Shown here: one piece after another, positions 42,245 to 51,875 of the stretch
Layout: each line of letters starts with the position of its first letter
Position numbering within the stretch: the first letter of the stretch is position 1
Assembly (NCBI RefSeq): GCF_014650675.1
Contig: NZ_BMVK01000005.1
Coordinates: 186,001 to 250,000, forward strand
Source: Streptomyces anulatus
GTDB lineage: Bacteria > Actinomycetota > Actinomycetes > Streptomycetales > Streptomycetaceae
Length of the DNA: 64,000 bases
Direction: 5' to 3'
Notes under the pieces: model-generated
Seen by the model: only the letters and a program-made list of their open reading frames with translations
Databases searched by the model: none
What the model was told of the DNA's origin: nothing
Translations under genes and position numbers: made by a program

Positions 42245-42901
42245 CTAAACCTGTGGCCCGCGCCGCTGCGGCAACGTCACCACCGCCGCGTCCGCCGGAT
42301 CGGACGGCGGCAGTCCCGCGATCTGGCACAGCAGATCGCCCCAGGCCATCAGGTGCGACGCCGTGTCCGGCACACCGCCGCGCGACTCCCTCGGCGTCCA
42401 CGAGGCCCGGATCTCGATCTGCGTCGCCGGGCGGCGCGCGGACAGCGCACCGAAGTAGTGCGATCCGGCGCGTGTCACCGTCCCGCCGGCCTCTCCGTAC
42501 GACAGGCCCCGCGCGTCCAGCGCACCCGTCAGCCAGGACCAGCACACCTCCGGCAGCAGCGGGTCCGCCGCCATCTCCGGCTCCAGCTCCGCCCGGACCA
42601 GCGTCACCAGCCGGAACGCGCCCTGCCATGCGTCGTGCCCCGCCGGATCGTGCAGCAGGACCAGCCTGCCGTCCGCGAGATCGTCCTCGCCGTCCACCAC
42701 CGCCGCCTCCAGGGCGAACGCGTGCGGAGCGAGGCGCTGGGGCGGCCTGGTCACCTCCACCTCCAGCTCCGGGCGCAGGCGCGCGGAACGCAGAGCGTCG
42801 ACCGCCGCCAGGAACGCGGGCGGCACGGAAGGACCCTCCGCGCGGTCCTTGCTTTCAACGCCATCGGAATGATCGGAAAATTGTCCCTGAGCCGGAGCCA
42901 T
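42245..42901 (-). CDS. DUF3000 domain protein
   Basis: A 218-aa actinobacterial protein recognised as DUF3000 from LRSARLRPELEVEVTRPPQR, LAPHAFALEAAV and the C-terminal HLMAWGDLLCQIAGLPPSDP. No catalytic motif, signal peptide or membrane helix is visible. It is divergent from hemE with under 100 bp between starts, and lies in the conserved block rnd-whiI-DUF3000-hemE. Function unknown. The 215 bp between its stop and whiI contain the whiI promoter region and nothing else that I can see. Confidence 0.85.
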   Translation of the reverse strand: MAPAQGQFSDHSDGVESKDRAEGPSVPPAFLAAVDALRSARLRPELEVEVTRPPQRLAPHAFALEAAVVDGEDDLADGRLVLLHDPAGHDAWQGAFRLVTLVRAELEPEMAADPLLPEVCWSWLTGALDARGLSYGEAGGTVTRAGSHYFGALSARRPATQIEIRASWTPRESRGGVPDTASHLMAWGDLLCQIAGLPPSDPADAAVVTLPQRRGPQV

Positions 42902-42993
42902 GCGGGGAAGAGTAGGCGGAAGCCGGGCCTCGCGCAGGGAGAGACACCCGTGCGGGGCCGGGCTCCTTCGGCGCGCGTGCGAAGATTCTGTGC

Positions 42994-44091
42994 GTGAGTG
43001 CCAACGACAGCCCTTCGGGCCAGCAGACGACGACCTCCGCCAGCCTCGACGCGGTCCGCCACGCCACCCACGACTCGGCGTTCCTGCGGGCCTGCCGCCG
43101 CGAACCCGTCCCGCACACGCCGGTCTGGTTCATGCGTCAGGCGGGGCGCTCGCTGCCCGAGTACCTGAAGGTCCGCGAGGGCATCGCGATGCTCGACTCC
43201 TGCATGATGCCGGAGCTGGTCGCCGAGATCACCCTGCAGCCCGTACGCCGCCACAAGGTCGACGCCGCGATCTACTTCAGCGACATCGTCGTGCCCCTGA
43301 AGGCCATCGGCATCGACCTCGACATCAAGCCCGGCGTCGGCCCCGTCATCGCCGAGCCGATCCGCACCCGCGCCGACCTGGCCCGGCTGCGCGACCTCAC
43401 CCCCGAGGACGTCCCGTACGTCACCGAGGCCATCGGGATGCTCACCGCCGAACTGGGCGCCACCCCGCTCATCGGCTTCGCCGGGGCCCCCTTCACCCTC
43501 GCCAGCTACCTCGTCGAGGGCGGCCCCTCGCGCAACCACGAGCGCACCAAGGCCATGATGTACGGCGACCCGCAGCTCTGGGCCGACCTCGTCGACCGGC
43601 TCGCGGAGATCACCGGCGCCTTCCTCAAGGTGCAGATCGAGGCCGGCGCGTCCGCCGTCCAGCTCTTCGACTCCTGGGTCGGCGCCCTGGCCCCCGCCGA
43701 CTACCGCCGCGCGGTGCTGCCCGCCTCCGCGAAGGTCTTCGACGCCGTCGCCCCCTACGGCGTCCCCCGCATCCACTTCGGCGTCGGCACCGGCGAACTG
43801 CTCGGCCTGATGGGCGAGGCCGGCGCGGACGTCGTCGGCGTCGACTGGCGGGTCCCGCTGGACGAGGCCGCCCGCCGCGTCGGCCCCGGCAAGGCGCTCC
43901 AGGGCAACCTCGACCCGGCGGTGCTGTTCGCGCCGACCCCGGCCGTCGAGGAGAAGACCCGCGAGGTGCTGGACGCCGCCGCCGGTCTGGAGGGCCACAT
44001 CTTCAACCTGGGCCACGGCGTCATGCCGACCATGGACCCGGACGCGCTCACCCGGCTCGTGGAGTACGTGCACACGCAGACCGCGCGCTGA
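42994..44091 (+). CDS. hemE: Uroporphyrinogen decarboxylase
   Basis: A 365-aa enzyme that converts uroporphyrinogen III to coproporphyrinogen III by four decarboxylations. The N-terminal signature [20 protein letters not shown] carries the substrate-binding Arg; [15 protein letters not shown] supplies the conserved Asp; [18 protein letters not shown] and FNLGHGVMP are also typical. GTG 42994 is used. Heme genes hemY and hemQ occur 2.6 kb downstream in the same orientation, and a bidirectional terminator follows hemE. Confidence 0.96.
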   Translation: MSANDSPSGQQTTTSASLDAVRHATHDSAFLRACRREPVPHTPVWFMRQAGRSLPEYLKVREGIAMLDSCMMPELVAEITLQPVRRHKVDAAIYFSDIVVPLKAIGIDLDIKPGVGPVIAEPIRTRADLARLRDLTPEDVPYVTEAIGMLTAELGATPLIGFAGAPFTLASYLVEGGPSRNHERTKAMMYGDPQLWADLVDRLAEITGAFLKVQIEAGASAVQLFDSWVGALAPADYRRAVLPASAKVFDAVAPYGVPRIHFGVGTGELLGLMGEAGADVVGVDWRVPLDEAARRVGPGKALQGNLDPAVLFAPTPAVEEKTREVLDAAAGLEGHIFNLGHGVMPTMDPDALTRLVEYVHTQTAR

Positions 44092-44096
44092 GCGAG

Positions 44097-44125
44097 CGGT
44101 CCCGGGGCCCCGCGCCCCGGGACCG
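44097..44125. terminator. Bidirectional terminator between hemE and the oxidoreductase
   Basis: Perfect 12-bp stem CGGTCCCGGGGC/GCCCCGGGACCG with a 5-nt loop between convergent genes. Confidence 0.8.
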
Positions 44126-44128
44126 CCG

Positions 44129-45517
44129 TCAGCTCCCCGCGCCCCGCACCGCCGTCACCGTCTTGCGGGCGGCCACCAGCACCGGGTCCCAGACCGGCGA
44201 GAACGGCGGGGCGTACCCCAGGTCGAGCGCCGTCATCTGCTCCACGGTCATCCCGGCCGTCAGCGCCACCGCCGCCACGTCCACCCGCTTCGCCGCCCCG
44301 TCCCGGCCGACGATCTGCACCCCGAGCAGCCGGCCCGTGCGGTACTCCGCGATCATCTTCACCGTCATCGGCTTCGCCCCCGGGTAGTAGCCCGCCCGCC
44401 CCGTCGACTCGATGGTCGCCGTGACGTAGCGCAGCCCGACCGCACGGGCGTCCTTCTCCCGCAGCCCGGTCCGGGCGATCTCCAGGTCGCAGACCTTGCT
44501 CACCGCCGTACCGACCACGCCCGGGAACGTGCCGTAGCCGCCCCCGACGTTGGAACCGATCACCTGGCCGTGCTTGTTGGCGTGCGTGCCCAGCGCGATG
44601 TGCCGGGTGCGGCCGGCCACCAGGTCCAGGACCTCCACGCAGTCGCCGCCCGCCCAGATGTTCTCGTGGCCCACCACCCGCATCGACAGATCCGTCAGCA
44701 GCCCGCCGTGCGGGCCCACCGGCAGCCCGGCCCCGCGCGCCAGCGCCGTCTCCGGCTCCACGCCGATACCGAGGACCACCACGTCCGCCGGATACGTCCC
44801 CGCGTCCGTCGCCACCTCACTCACCCGGCCGTCCGGACCCGTGAGGATCCTGGTGACGGCGGCCCCGTTGACCGTGGTGATGCCCAGCCCGTCCATCGCG
44901 TCGTGGACGAGCCGCCCCATGTCCGGGTCGAGGGTCGCCATCGGCTGCTCGCCACGGTTGAGGACGGTCACCTCGAAACCCCGCTTGAGCATCGCCTCGG
45001 CCATCTCGACGCCGATGTAGCCCGCGCCCACCACGACCGCGCGGCGCTCTCCGCCGGAACCCACGGCGTCCAGCGAGTCCAGGAGCGCCTGCCCGTCGTC
45101 CAGGGTCTGCACCCCGTGCACCCCCGGCGCGTCCATGCCGGGCAGCGCCGGGCGCACCGGACGGGCCCCGGTGGCGATCACCAGCTTGTCGAAGCCCGTC
45201 CAGTACATCTTCCCGCTCTCCCGGTCCAGCGCCTTCACCCGCCGCCCGGGGACGTCGAGTTCCGTCACCTCGGTCCGCATCCGCAGATCGATGTCCCGCT
45301 GCCGGTGCTCCTCGGGGGTGCGGGCGATCAGGTCGTCGCGCGCCTCGACGTCGCCGCTCACCCAGTACGGGATGCCGCAGGCGGAGTACGAGGTGAAGTG
45401 GCCGCGCTCGAAGGCGACGATCTCCAGCGCGTCCGCCCCCTTCAGCCTGCGGGCCTGTGACGCGGCGGACATGCCCGCCGCGTCACCGCCGATGACCACC
45501 AGTCGCTCCGCTGCCAT
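44129..45517 (-). CDS. Pyridine nucleotide-disulfide oxidoreductase, CoA-disulfide-reductase/NADH-oxidase-like
   Basis: A 462-aa FAD enzyme. The FAD fold starts at LVVIGGDAAGMSAASQARRL; NAD(P) binding is in VVVGAGYIGVEMAEAMLKRG; a second FAD segment is IWAGGDCVEVLDLV. A single redox Cys lies in SYSACGIPYWVSGD, the arrangement of CoA-disulfide reductases, Npx and Nox (one Cys, not CxxxxC). The C-terminal dimer domain includes GVQIVGRDGAAKRVDVAAVA. It could reduce CoA disulfide, persulfide or oxygen; mycothiol is the main thiol in Streptomyces, so the disulfide substrate is uncertain. Confidence 0.85.
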   Translation of the reverse strand: MAAERLVVIGGDAAGMSAASQARRLKGADALEIVAFERGHFTSYSACGIPYWVSGDVEARDDLIARTPEEHRQRDIDLRMRTEVTELDVPGRRVKALDRESGKMYWTGFDKLVIATGARPVRPALPGMDAPGVHGVQTLDDGQALLDSLDAVGSGGERRAVVVGAGYIGVEMAEAMLKRGFEVTVLNRGEQPMATLDPDMGRLVHDAMDGLGITTVNGAAVTRILTGPDGRVSEVATDAGTYPADVVVLGIGVEPETALARGAGLPVGPHGGLLTDLSMRVVGHENIWAGGDCVEVLDLVAGRTRHIALGTHANKHGQVIGSNVGGGYGTFPGVVGTAVSKVCDLEIARTGLREKDARAVGLRYVTATIESTGRAGYYPGAKPMTVKMIAEYRTGRLLGVQIVGRDGAAKRVDVAAVALTAGMTVEQMTALDLGYAPPFSPVWDPVLVAARKTVTAVRGAGS

Positions 45518-45584
45518 GCCTGGTCCCCTTTCGCGATTCGCCGATCCGGCGAGTCAGGTCCCCACGCTACGGCGCTGGTGCGCT

Positions 45585-46586
45585 TCAAGGCGCCGGTGTC
45601 CCCTCCTTCTCCGGCGTGCCCGCCGGGGCGGCCGTACGGGCCGCCCCACGACGGCGCAGCGCCCGCCACACGAGCAGCGCCAGGGCCCCGGTGAGCAGGA
45701 ACGGCAACGCGGCCCCGAACGCCACCGCGACCCACCGCAGCATCGTCACGAACGCGCCCCAGCCGCCGCCCAGGGCGTCCAGGAACCCGGCGTCCTCATC
45801 CCGCCCCTCGTCGTCCGGAGCGTCCGGCGGCGTCAGGTCCAGGGTGATCGTCGCCAGCGAGGTGCGGTCCTTCAGGCTCGACTGCTGGGCGAGCAGCGAC
45901 TCCAGGTCGGACTGACGGCTGCTCAGCTCGCCCTCCAGGGCCACCACATCGCTGATCTTCTCCGCCCGGTCCATCAGCTCCCGCACCCGCGCCACGCTCG
46001 CACGCTGCGTGGCGATCCGGCTGTCCACGTCGACCACCTGGTCGGTGACGTCCTTCGCGTTCGAGGTGCGCGACAGCAGCTTCCCGGAACCGGCCAGCTC
46101 CCGCAGCACCTCCTGGAACCGGTCCTGCGGAACCCGCAGCACCAGGTGCGAGGTCTCGTAGGTGTCGTCGAGCCGCTCGGTGTTCTCCGTCGCGACCAGG
46201 CCGCCCGCGCCCTCCGCGACACCGCGCGCGGCGGCGACGGCCTTCGGCACGCTCTTCACCTCGACGGAGAGCGTGGCCGTACGGATGACGTGCGTGGCCG
46301 CCGCCCCCGGCTTCGGCGCCGCCTTCGACCCGGACGGCTTCCCGTCCGCCCGGTCCTCGGCCGACGACGCGGCCCCGTCGGCGTCCGCCCCGGCGCCTTC
46401 CGGCCCGTCCGCGAACCCCTCGCGCGGCGCGGCCTTCCCGTCCGTCGCCTTCTCGTTGCTGCCCGACGAGTCGCCCGACGCCCCGCACCCGCCGACGGCG
46501 AGCAGGAGGCCGAGCACCCCGGCCGCGAGCGCGGCCCGCCCGCGGGCGCGGGCGAAGGATCGATCGGTTCTGCTGTCCAATTCCAT
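45585..46586 (-). CDS. DUF4349 lipoprotein with C-terminal membrane helix
   Basis: A 333-aa exported protein. The lipobox LAVGGC follows a hydrophobic signal; an Ala/Gly/Asp-rich linker leads to a DUF4349 domain (VIRTATLSVEVKSVPKAVAA, LVLRVPQDRFQEVLREL, VVDVDSRIATQRASVARVRE) with a coiled-coil stretch, then a membrane helix (VAVAFGAALPFLLTGALALL) and a basic tail. It would thus be anchored at both ends. ATG 46586 follows GGGGGGACC. DUF4349 proteins have no established biochemical role. Confidence 0.85.
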   Translation of the reverse strand: MELDSRTDRSFARARGRAALAAGVLGLLLAVGGCGASGDSSGSNEKATDGKAAPREGFADGPEGAGADADGAASSAEDRADGKPSGSKAAPKPGAAATHVIRTATLSVEVKSVPKAVAAARGVAEGAGGLVATENTERLDDTYETSHLVLRVPQDRFQEVLRELAGSGKLLSRTSNAKDVTDQVVDVDSRIATQRASVARVRELMDRAEKISDVVALEGELSSRQSDLESLLAQQSSLKDRTSLATITLDLTPPDAPDDEGRDEDAGFLDALGGGWGAFVTMLRWVAVAFGAALPFLLTGALALLVWRALRRRGAARTAAPAGTPEKEGTPAP

Positions 46587-46712
46587 AACTGGTCCCCCCA
46601 GGACGGTGGTTGATGGTGCCGGTTCGACGCGGCCGCTCCGGGACCGGTTGCCGGTGTGCGGTTTCGAAGTGGTCACGGTCAGGACGCGGAACGGGTTTGA
46701 GAGAGTGGACCC

Positions 46713-48200
46713 ATGCAGCGTTCTCAACAGCGTGCGGAAACGCCCCCGGGCCACGTCGTCGTCATCGGCGGCGGCATCGCCGGCCTGGCGGCCGCCCACC
46801 ACCTGGTCGCCACCGGACTGCGGGTCACCCTCCTGGAGGCGACGGACCGGCTCGGCGGGAAGCTCATGACCGGCGAGGTCGCGGGCGTCCAGGTCGACCT
46901 GGGGGCCGAGTCGATGCTCGCCCGGCGCCCCGAGGCGGTCGCCCTGGCCCGCGAGGTGGGCCTCGCCGACCGCCTCCAGCCGCCCGCCACCGCCACCGCC
47001 TCGCTGTGGACGCGCGACGCGCTGCGCCCCATGCCGAAGGGGCACGTCATGGGCGTCCCCGGCGACCCGGCGGTGCTCGGCGAGGTGCTGTCCCCCGAGG
47101 GCCTGGCCCGGATCGCCGAGGAGCGCGACCTCACCCCGACCCCCGTCGGCGACGACGTCGCGGTCGGCGCGTACGTCGCCGACCGGCTCGGCCGCGAGGT
47201 CGTGGACCGGCTGGTGGAGCCCCTCCTCGGCGGGGTCTACGCCGGTGACGCCTACCGGATCTCGATGCGCGCCGCCGTCCCCCAGCTCTTCGAGGCGGTG
47301 AAGGAGGGCGGGCCGCTGCTGGAGGGCGTACGCCGTATCCAGGAGCGGGCCGCCGCCCGGCAGCAGACCGGCCCCGTCTTCCAGGGCATCGAGGGCGGCA
47401 TCGGCACCCTCCCGGCCGCCGTCGCCGACGCCGTACGGGCCGGTGGCGGCGAGATCCTCGACCGGACCCCCGTCCTCGGCCTGACCCGTACGGAGTCGGG
47501 CTGGGCGGTCCGCACCGACACCCGGACGATCGCCGCCGACGGCATCGTCCTGGCCACCCCCGCCTGGTCCGCCGGCACCCTGCTGGCCGCCGAGTCCCCG
47601 GCCGCGTCCGCCGAGCTGTCCGGCGTCGAGTACGCCTCGATGGCCCTGGTCACCCTGGCCTTCCGGCGGGCCGACATCGAGCGCCACGAGGCCCTGCGCG
47701 GCCGTTCCGGCTTCCTCGTACCGCCGGTCGACGGGCACACGATCAAGGCGTCCACGTTCTCCAGCAACAAATGGCAGTGGGTCGCGGACAGCGCCCCCGA
47801 CCTGTTCGTGCTCCGCACCTCCGTCGGCCGGTACGGCGAGGAGGACCATCTGCACCGCGAGGACGAGGAGCTCGTCGCCGTCTCCCTGCGCGACCTCGCC
47901 GCGGCCACCGGACTCACCGCCCGGCCCGTGGACACCGAGGTCACCCGCTGGATCGGCGGCCTGCCGCAGTACCCGGTCGGCCACCTCGCCCGGGTCGCCC
48001 GGATCCGCGACGAGGTCGCCAAGCTCCCCGCCCTGCGGGTCTGCGGCGCGGTCTACGACGGGGTCGGCATCCCCGCCTGCATCGCGAGCGCGCGCCGGGC
48101 GGCCGACGAGATCGCGGGGGAGCTCACGGGGGAGATCGCGGGAGAGATCATCGCCACGTCGACCCTGGTTCGGGGCACGGGGAGCGAGGCGGGACAATAG
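46713..48200 (+). CDS. hemY: Protoporphyrinogen/coproporphyrinogen III oxidase
   Basis: A 495-aa FAD-dependent oxidase of the HemY/CgoX family. The dinucleotide motif is [20 protein letters not shown], followed by [15 protein letters not shown]. The C-terminal FAD segment includes [19 protein letters not shown]. In actinobacteria the enzyme normally oxidises coproporphyrinogen III to coproporphyrin III, as the adjacent hemQ gene implies. Only 4 bp separate it from hemQ. Confidence 0.92.
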   Translation: MQRSQQRAETPPGHVVVIGGGIAGLAAAHHLVATGLRVTLLEATDRLGGKLMTGEVAGVQVDLGAESMLARRPEAVALAREVGLADRLQPPATATASLWTRDALRPMPKGHVMGVPGDPAVLGEVLSPEGLARIAEERDLTPTPVGDDVAVGAYVADRLGREVVDRLVEPLLGGVYAGDAYRISMRAAVPQLFEAVKEGGPLLEGVRRIQERAAARQQTGPVFQGIEGGIGTLPAAVADAVRAGGGEILDRTPVLGLTRTESGWAVRTDTRTIAADGIVLATPAWSAGTLLAAESPAASAELSGVEYASMALVTLAFRRADIERHEALRGRSGFLVPPVDGHTIKASTFSSNKWQWVADSAPDLFVLRTSVGRYGEEDHLHREDEELVAVSLRDLAAATGLTARPVDTEVTRWIGGLPQYPVGHLARVARIRDEVAKLPALRVCGAVYDGVGIPACIASARRAADEIAGELTGEIAGEIIATSTLVRGTGSEAGQ

Positions 48201-48204
48201 CCGT

Positions 48205-48933
48205 ATGAGTGCTCCTGAGACTGTGACATCAAGCAAGAGTCCGAACGCCGGCAAGAAGGCCAAGGACCTCAACGAGGTCATCCGCTACACCCTGTGGTCG
48301 GTCTTCAAACTGCGCGACGTGCTCCCGCTGGACCGCGCGGGATACGCCGACGAGGTCCAGGAGCTGTTCGACCAGCTCGCGGCCAAGGACATCACCGTCC
48401 GAGGCACCTACGACGTGTCCGGTCTGCGGGCCGACGCCGACCTCATGATCTGGTGGCACGCCGAGACCTCGGACGAGCTCCAGGAGGCGTACAACCTCTT
48501 CAGGCGCACCAAGCTCGGCCGCGCCCTCGACCCGGTCTGGTCGAACATGGCGCTGCACCGGCCGGCCGAGTTCAACAAGTCCCACGTCCCGGCGTTCCTC
48601 GCCGACGAGACGCCGCGCGACTACATCAGCGTCTACCCCTTCGTCCGGTCCTACGACTGGTACCTGCTGCCCGACGAGGACCGCCGCCGTATGCTCGCGG
48701 ACCACGGCAAGATGGCCCGGGGCTACCCGGACGTCCGCGCCAACACCGTCGCCTCGTTCTCGCTGGGCGACTACGAGTGGGTCCTCGCCTTCGAGGCGGA
48801 CGAGCTGTACCGCATCGTCGACCTGATGCGTCACCTGCGCGCCTCCGAGGCGCGTCTCCACGTGCGCGAGGAGGTCCCGTTCTACACGGGCCGCAGGAAG
48901 AGCGTCGCAGACCTGGTGGCCGGGCTCGCATAA
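48205..48933 (+). CDS. hemQ: Coproheme decarboxylase (HemQ/ChdC)
   Basis: A 242-aa chlorite-dismutase-family enzyme that makes heme b from coproheme in the terminal step of the coproporphyrin-dependent route. It shows [39 protein letters not shown], the reactive-Tyr region [20 protein letters not shown], and the proximal heme His in [14 protein letters not shown]. The distal Arg of true chlorite dismutases is absent from the corresponding place. Co-transcribed with hemY. Confidence 0.93.
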   Translation: MSAPETVTSSKSPNAGKKAKDLNEVIRYTLWSVFKLRDVLPLDRAGYADEVQELFDQLAAKDITVRGTYDVSGLRADADLMIWWHAETSDELQEAYNLFRRTKLGRALDPVWSNMALHRPAEFNKSHVPAFLADETPRDYISVYPFVRSYDWYLLPDEDRRRMLADHGKMARGYPDVRANTVASFSLGDYEWVLAFEADELYRIVDLMRHLRASEARLHVREEVPFYTGRRKSVADLVAGLA

Positions 48934-49008
48934 CCAGCGAGTCCCGCACCACCCCAACCCGGAAGATCAGAAGGGCGGGCACCGGGCACCGATCGTGCCG
49001 TCCGCTCC

Positions 49009-49030
49009 TCCAGCGACACCGGGTTCGGCT
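49009..49030. repeat. 22-bp direct repeat of the hydrolase gene's 3' end
   Basis: The stretch at 49009-49030 is identical to 49098-49119, which encodes the last codons of the alpha/beta hydrolase gene. A terminator hairpin lies between the copies. Confidence 0.7.
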
Positions 49031-49032
49031 TC

Positions 49033-49067
49033 GGGGGCCGTCGCACCGTCATGGTGCGGCGGCCCCC
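49033..49067. terminator. Terminator between hemQ and the hydrolase gene
   Basis: A 15-bp stem GGGGGCCGTCGCACC with its complement (one wobble) and loop GTCAT. It can serve both converging genes. Confidence 0.75.
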
Positions 49068-49093
49068 GCTCCGTACCGCCCCCCGCCGGGGGA

Positions 49094-50656
49094 TCAGTCC
49101 AGCGACACCGGGTTCGGCTCCGGGTGCGCGGCGCAGTCCGCACCCCGCCCCGGCACCTCACCGGTCAGCAGATACCGGCGCAGATGATCGTCGACGCAGG
49201 TGTTCCCGGCCCCGCCGATGCCATGCGTCCCGGCGTCCCGCTCGGTCACCAGCGACGACCCGGGCAGCCGCTTCCGCAGCTCCAGCGCCCCCTTGTACGG
49301 GGTCGCCGCGTCCCGCTCCGCCGCCAGGATCAGCACCGGCGGCAGCTCGCCCCACCGCGTCCCGACCTCCAGCGGCCGCTGCCGGGGCGCGGGCCAGAAG
49401 GCGCACGGCAGGTTCGCGAAGGCGTTGTCCCAGGTCTCGAACGGTGCGACGCGCGCCAGGTCCGTGTGGTCGCGGTCCCACACCTCGAAGTCCTCGGGCC
49501 AGGGCGCGTCGTTGCACTCGACGGCCGTGTACACCGCCTGCGCGTTCTCGTTGTCCTTGGCCGCCACCGCACGCGGGGAGGCCTGCGCGACCAGCGGCTC
49601 AGGGTTGCCCCGGACGTACTCGGAGAGGGCCGTCGCCCGCATCGCCCAGTAGTCGTCGTAGTAACCGGCCCCCAGGAACGCCGAGTGCAGCTGCCCCGGC
49701 CCGACCTTCCCGCCCGCGGGCTTCTCCGCAAGCTCGGCGCGCACCTCGTCGTAGTGCCGCTGCACCGATTCGGGTGTGTCCCCCAGGCGGTAGACGTCGT
49801 CGTGCTTCGCCACCCAGCGGCGGAAGTCCTCCCACCGCTTCTCGAAGGCCAGCGACTGGCCCATGTTCGAGCGGTACCAGATCTGCTCCGGGTCGGGGTC
49901 GACCACGGAGTCGAAGACCATGCGCCGTACGTGGGAGGGGAACAGCGTCGCGTACAGCGCGCCGAAGTACGTCCCGTAGGACGCCCCCATGAACGTCAGA
50001 CGCGGCTCGCCGAGAGCGGCCCGCAGGACGTCCAGGTCACGGGCGTTGTTCAGCGACGTGTAGTGCCGCAGCGTCTCGCCCGCGTGCGTCGCGCAGCCCT
50101 CCGCGTACGCCTTCGCACGGGCGACGCGCCGCTCCTTGTACTCCTGCGTCGGGTGGGTCGGCGCGTCGGTCGGGCCCTTCGTGTACGCCGTCGGGTCCTG
50201 GCAGGTCAGCGGCGCGGAGGAGCCGTTCACCCCCCGCGGGGCGTAGCCGACCAGGTCGTACGCCTCGGCGATCTCCTTCCACTCCGGCAGCTCCCCGGCC
50301 ATCGGGAAGGTGATGCTGGACGCGCCGGGGCCGCCCGGGTTGTAGACGAACGCGCCCTGCCGGGCGTCGGCCGGGCCGGTGGCCCCGGTGCGGCTGACGG
50401 TCAGTTCGAGCTGTTTCCCGTCCGGTTCGGCGTAGTCGAGGGGCACCTTCACCGTGCCGCACTTCAGGGAGTCCGGGAGCATCTCCTTCTCCGGGCAGGA
50501 GACGAAATCGATCCCGGCGGCCGTGGCGCGGGCGGCGGCGATCGCGGTGCCCCGGGCCTCGGCGGTGCCCCGGCCCTCCCAGGCTCCCGCGGGAGCGGCG
50601 GCCAGGGCGGACAGGACCAGGGAGCCGATCGATGTGTACAGCGCAGCAGTTCTCAC
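49094..50656 (-). CDS. Secreted alpha/beta hydrolase, tripeptidyl aminopeptidase (Tap/Slp) type
   Basis: A 520-aa exported peptidase. The signal peptide ends near APAGA; the mature enzyme shows FVYNPGGPGASS (oxyanion loop), the nucleophile elbow FMGASYGTYFG, the acid near LILAAERDAATPYKG and the His in GTHGIGG. A C-terminal TAP-like domain has Cys pairs that could form disulfides (CNDAPWP, GNTCVDD). Streptomyces Tap/SlpD/SlpE enzymes remove tripeptides from secreted proteins. GTG 50656 is chosen because AGAGAGG precedes it and it gives a proper signal peptide. Copies of its 3' end are repeated just downstream. Confidence 0.9.
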   Translation of the reverse strand: MRTAALYTSIGSLVLSALAAAPAGAWEGRGTAEARGTAIAAARATAAGIDFVSCPEKEMLPDSLKCGTVKVPLDYAEPDGKQLELTVSRTGATGPADARQGAFVYNPGGPGASSITFPMAGELPEWKEIAEAYDLVGYAPRGVNGSSAPLTCQDPTAYTKGPTDAPTHPTQEYKERRVARAKAYAEGCATHAGETLRHYTSLNNARDLDVLRAALGEPRLTFMGASYGTYFGALYATLFPSHVRRMVFDSVVDPDPEQIWYRSNMGQSLAFEKRWEDFRRWVAKHDDVYRLGDTPESVQRHYDEVRAELAEKPAGGKVGPGQLHSAFLGAGYYDDYWAMRATALSEYVRGNPEPLVAQASPRAVAAKDNENAQAVYTAVECNDAPWPEDFEVWDRDHTDLARVAPFETWDNAFANLPCAFWPAPRQRPLEVGTRWGELPPVLILAAERDAATPYKGALELRKRLPGSSLVTERDAGTHGIGGAGNTCVDDHLRRYLLTGEVPGRGADCAAHPEPNPVSLD

Positions 50657-50805
50657 GCGCGGTGGCCTCTCTGCGGATGCGGAGAGGAAGAGTCGGGCGG
50701 CCGGACGGATATGTCGAGCACCGCCCCGGAGGGTCGCCGGAATCCACACTGATGGACGCTCAAGAACCGTACCTGCGAACCTGATTCAGGTCGCGGGAGA
50801 CCGAT

Positions 50806-51870
50806 TCAGGAGCCCCCGCCCCCACAGCTGGATCCGCCGCCCCCGCCCCCACAGCTGGAGCCGCTGGAGCTGCCGCAACTGGAGCCGCCTCCGCAGCTCG
50901 ACCCGCTGCCGCTGCCGCTGCCGCCGCCGCACCCGGAGCCCGAGGAGCACCCGGAGCCGCCTCCGCAACTCGATCCGGAGCCACCCCCGCTGGACCCCCC
51001 GCAACTGGATCCGCCGGGGCCGGAGGCGGCGCACCAGACGGTCGTCGCGCCGACGGCGGTGACCCCCGTCGCCGTGGACCCGGCGACGCGCGCGGAGGAC
51101 CGTCGGCGCGGAGCGCTCAGCCGTGCCGCGGCCATCAACTGGGCCTGGAACACCGGGTCCGGCAGCGCGCGCAGGCCCAGGGTGGCGACGAGATGGGCGG
51201 GGGTCACCACGTAGGCGTAAACGGTCCGGAACGACTGGGCGGCGTGGCGTCCCGACGCCGTGAGGCGGCCTGCGGAGGAGCTGGCGACGATCATCCCGGT
51301 GAACGAGCCGATCACGATCGCGGGCAGCATCTTCACGATGAACGGGACCGAGAAGTCCAGGGAGTCGTCCGTGGCGAACTGGACGAACGTCAGCAGCAGG
51401 CTCAGCGGCAGGGCGATCATGCACGCGATCCCCTGGGTCAGGCCCCACTGCCGCAGCGGGCGGAGCCGGTGGGGCGGCACCAGCAGCCCGCGCGCCGCGA
51501 GCCCGTCGCCGACCTCCTGGACGGCCGGGTGCCGCATCACCGCTTCCCGCAGGACGTGCAGGGCGCCGTTCGGGGCGGCGGCCAGCTCCTGGAACACCGC
51601 GCGTTCCACCGGGTCGTTCGCCTGTGCCCGCAGTACGGCGACGATGCCGGGCCCGCCGACGGCCAGCCGGCCGTCCGCGTGCAGGGCGGTCAGGGCGGTG
51701 TCCACGACCCTGGCCGGACCGCCGTTCAGGAACGCGACCTCGTACAGGTCGTGAAGGGCGACGCCTGGGCCCGGAGAGGGGCGGCGGGACCGCTCGGCCA
51801 CCGCCTTGACGATGAGCAGGACCGATGAGACGACGACCGCGAGGGTCGCCAGCAGTGCGAGCACGTTCAC
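50806..51870 (-). CDS. TIGR04222 membrane protein with Gly/Ser/Cys-only C-terminal tail
   Basis: A 354-aa membrane protein: N-terminal helix VLALLATLAVVVSSVLLIVK, the TIGR04222-type region (VALHDLYEVAFLNGGPARVV, DTALTALHADGRLAVGG), two further hydrophobic segments near 170-215, and a final ~75 residues built only of Gly, Ser and eight Cys (from SSCGGSSGGGSGSSC to SSCGGGGS). GTG 51870 is favoured because GAGGAA precedes it by 9 nt; GTG 51879 would overlap the DUF692 stop. The pairing with a DUF692 enzyme, a family that oxidises peptide Cys, suggests the tail may be modified (inference). Confidence 0.82.
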   Translation of the reverse strand: MNVLALLATLAVVVSSVLLIVKAVAERSRRPSPGPGVALHDLYEVAFLNGGPARVVDTALTALHADGRLAVGGPGIVAVLRAQANDPVERAVFQELAAAPNGALHVLREAVMRHPAVQEVGDGLAARGLLVPPHRLRPLRQWGLTQGIACMIALPLSLLLTFVQFATDDSLDFSVPFIVKMLPAIVIGSFTGMIVASSSAGRLTASGRHAAQSFRTVYAYVVTPAHLVATLGLRALPDPVFQAQLMAAARLSAPRRRSSARVAGSTATGVTAVGATTVWCAASGPGGSSCGGSSGGGSGSSCGGGSGCSSGSGCGGGSGSGSGSSCGGGSSCGSSSGSSCGGGGGGSSCGGGGS

Positions 51871-51875
51871 GGCGT

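Noticed and set aside
50806..51040. Gly/Ser/Cys codon repeats considered as assembly error or non-coding repeat
   Set aside because: The frame stays open in phase with a complete membrane protein and ends in a normal stop; such tails are known in this family.
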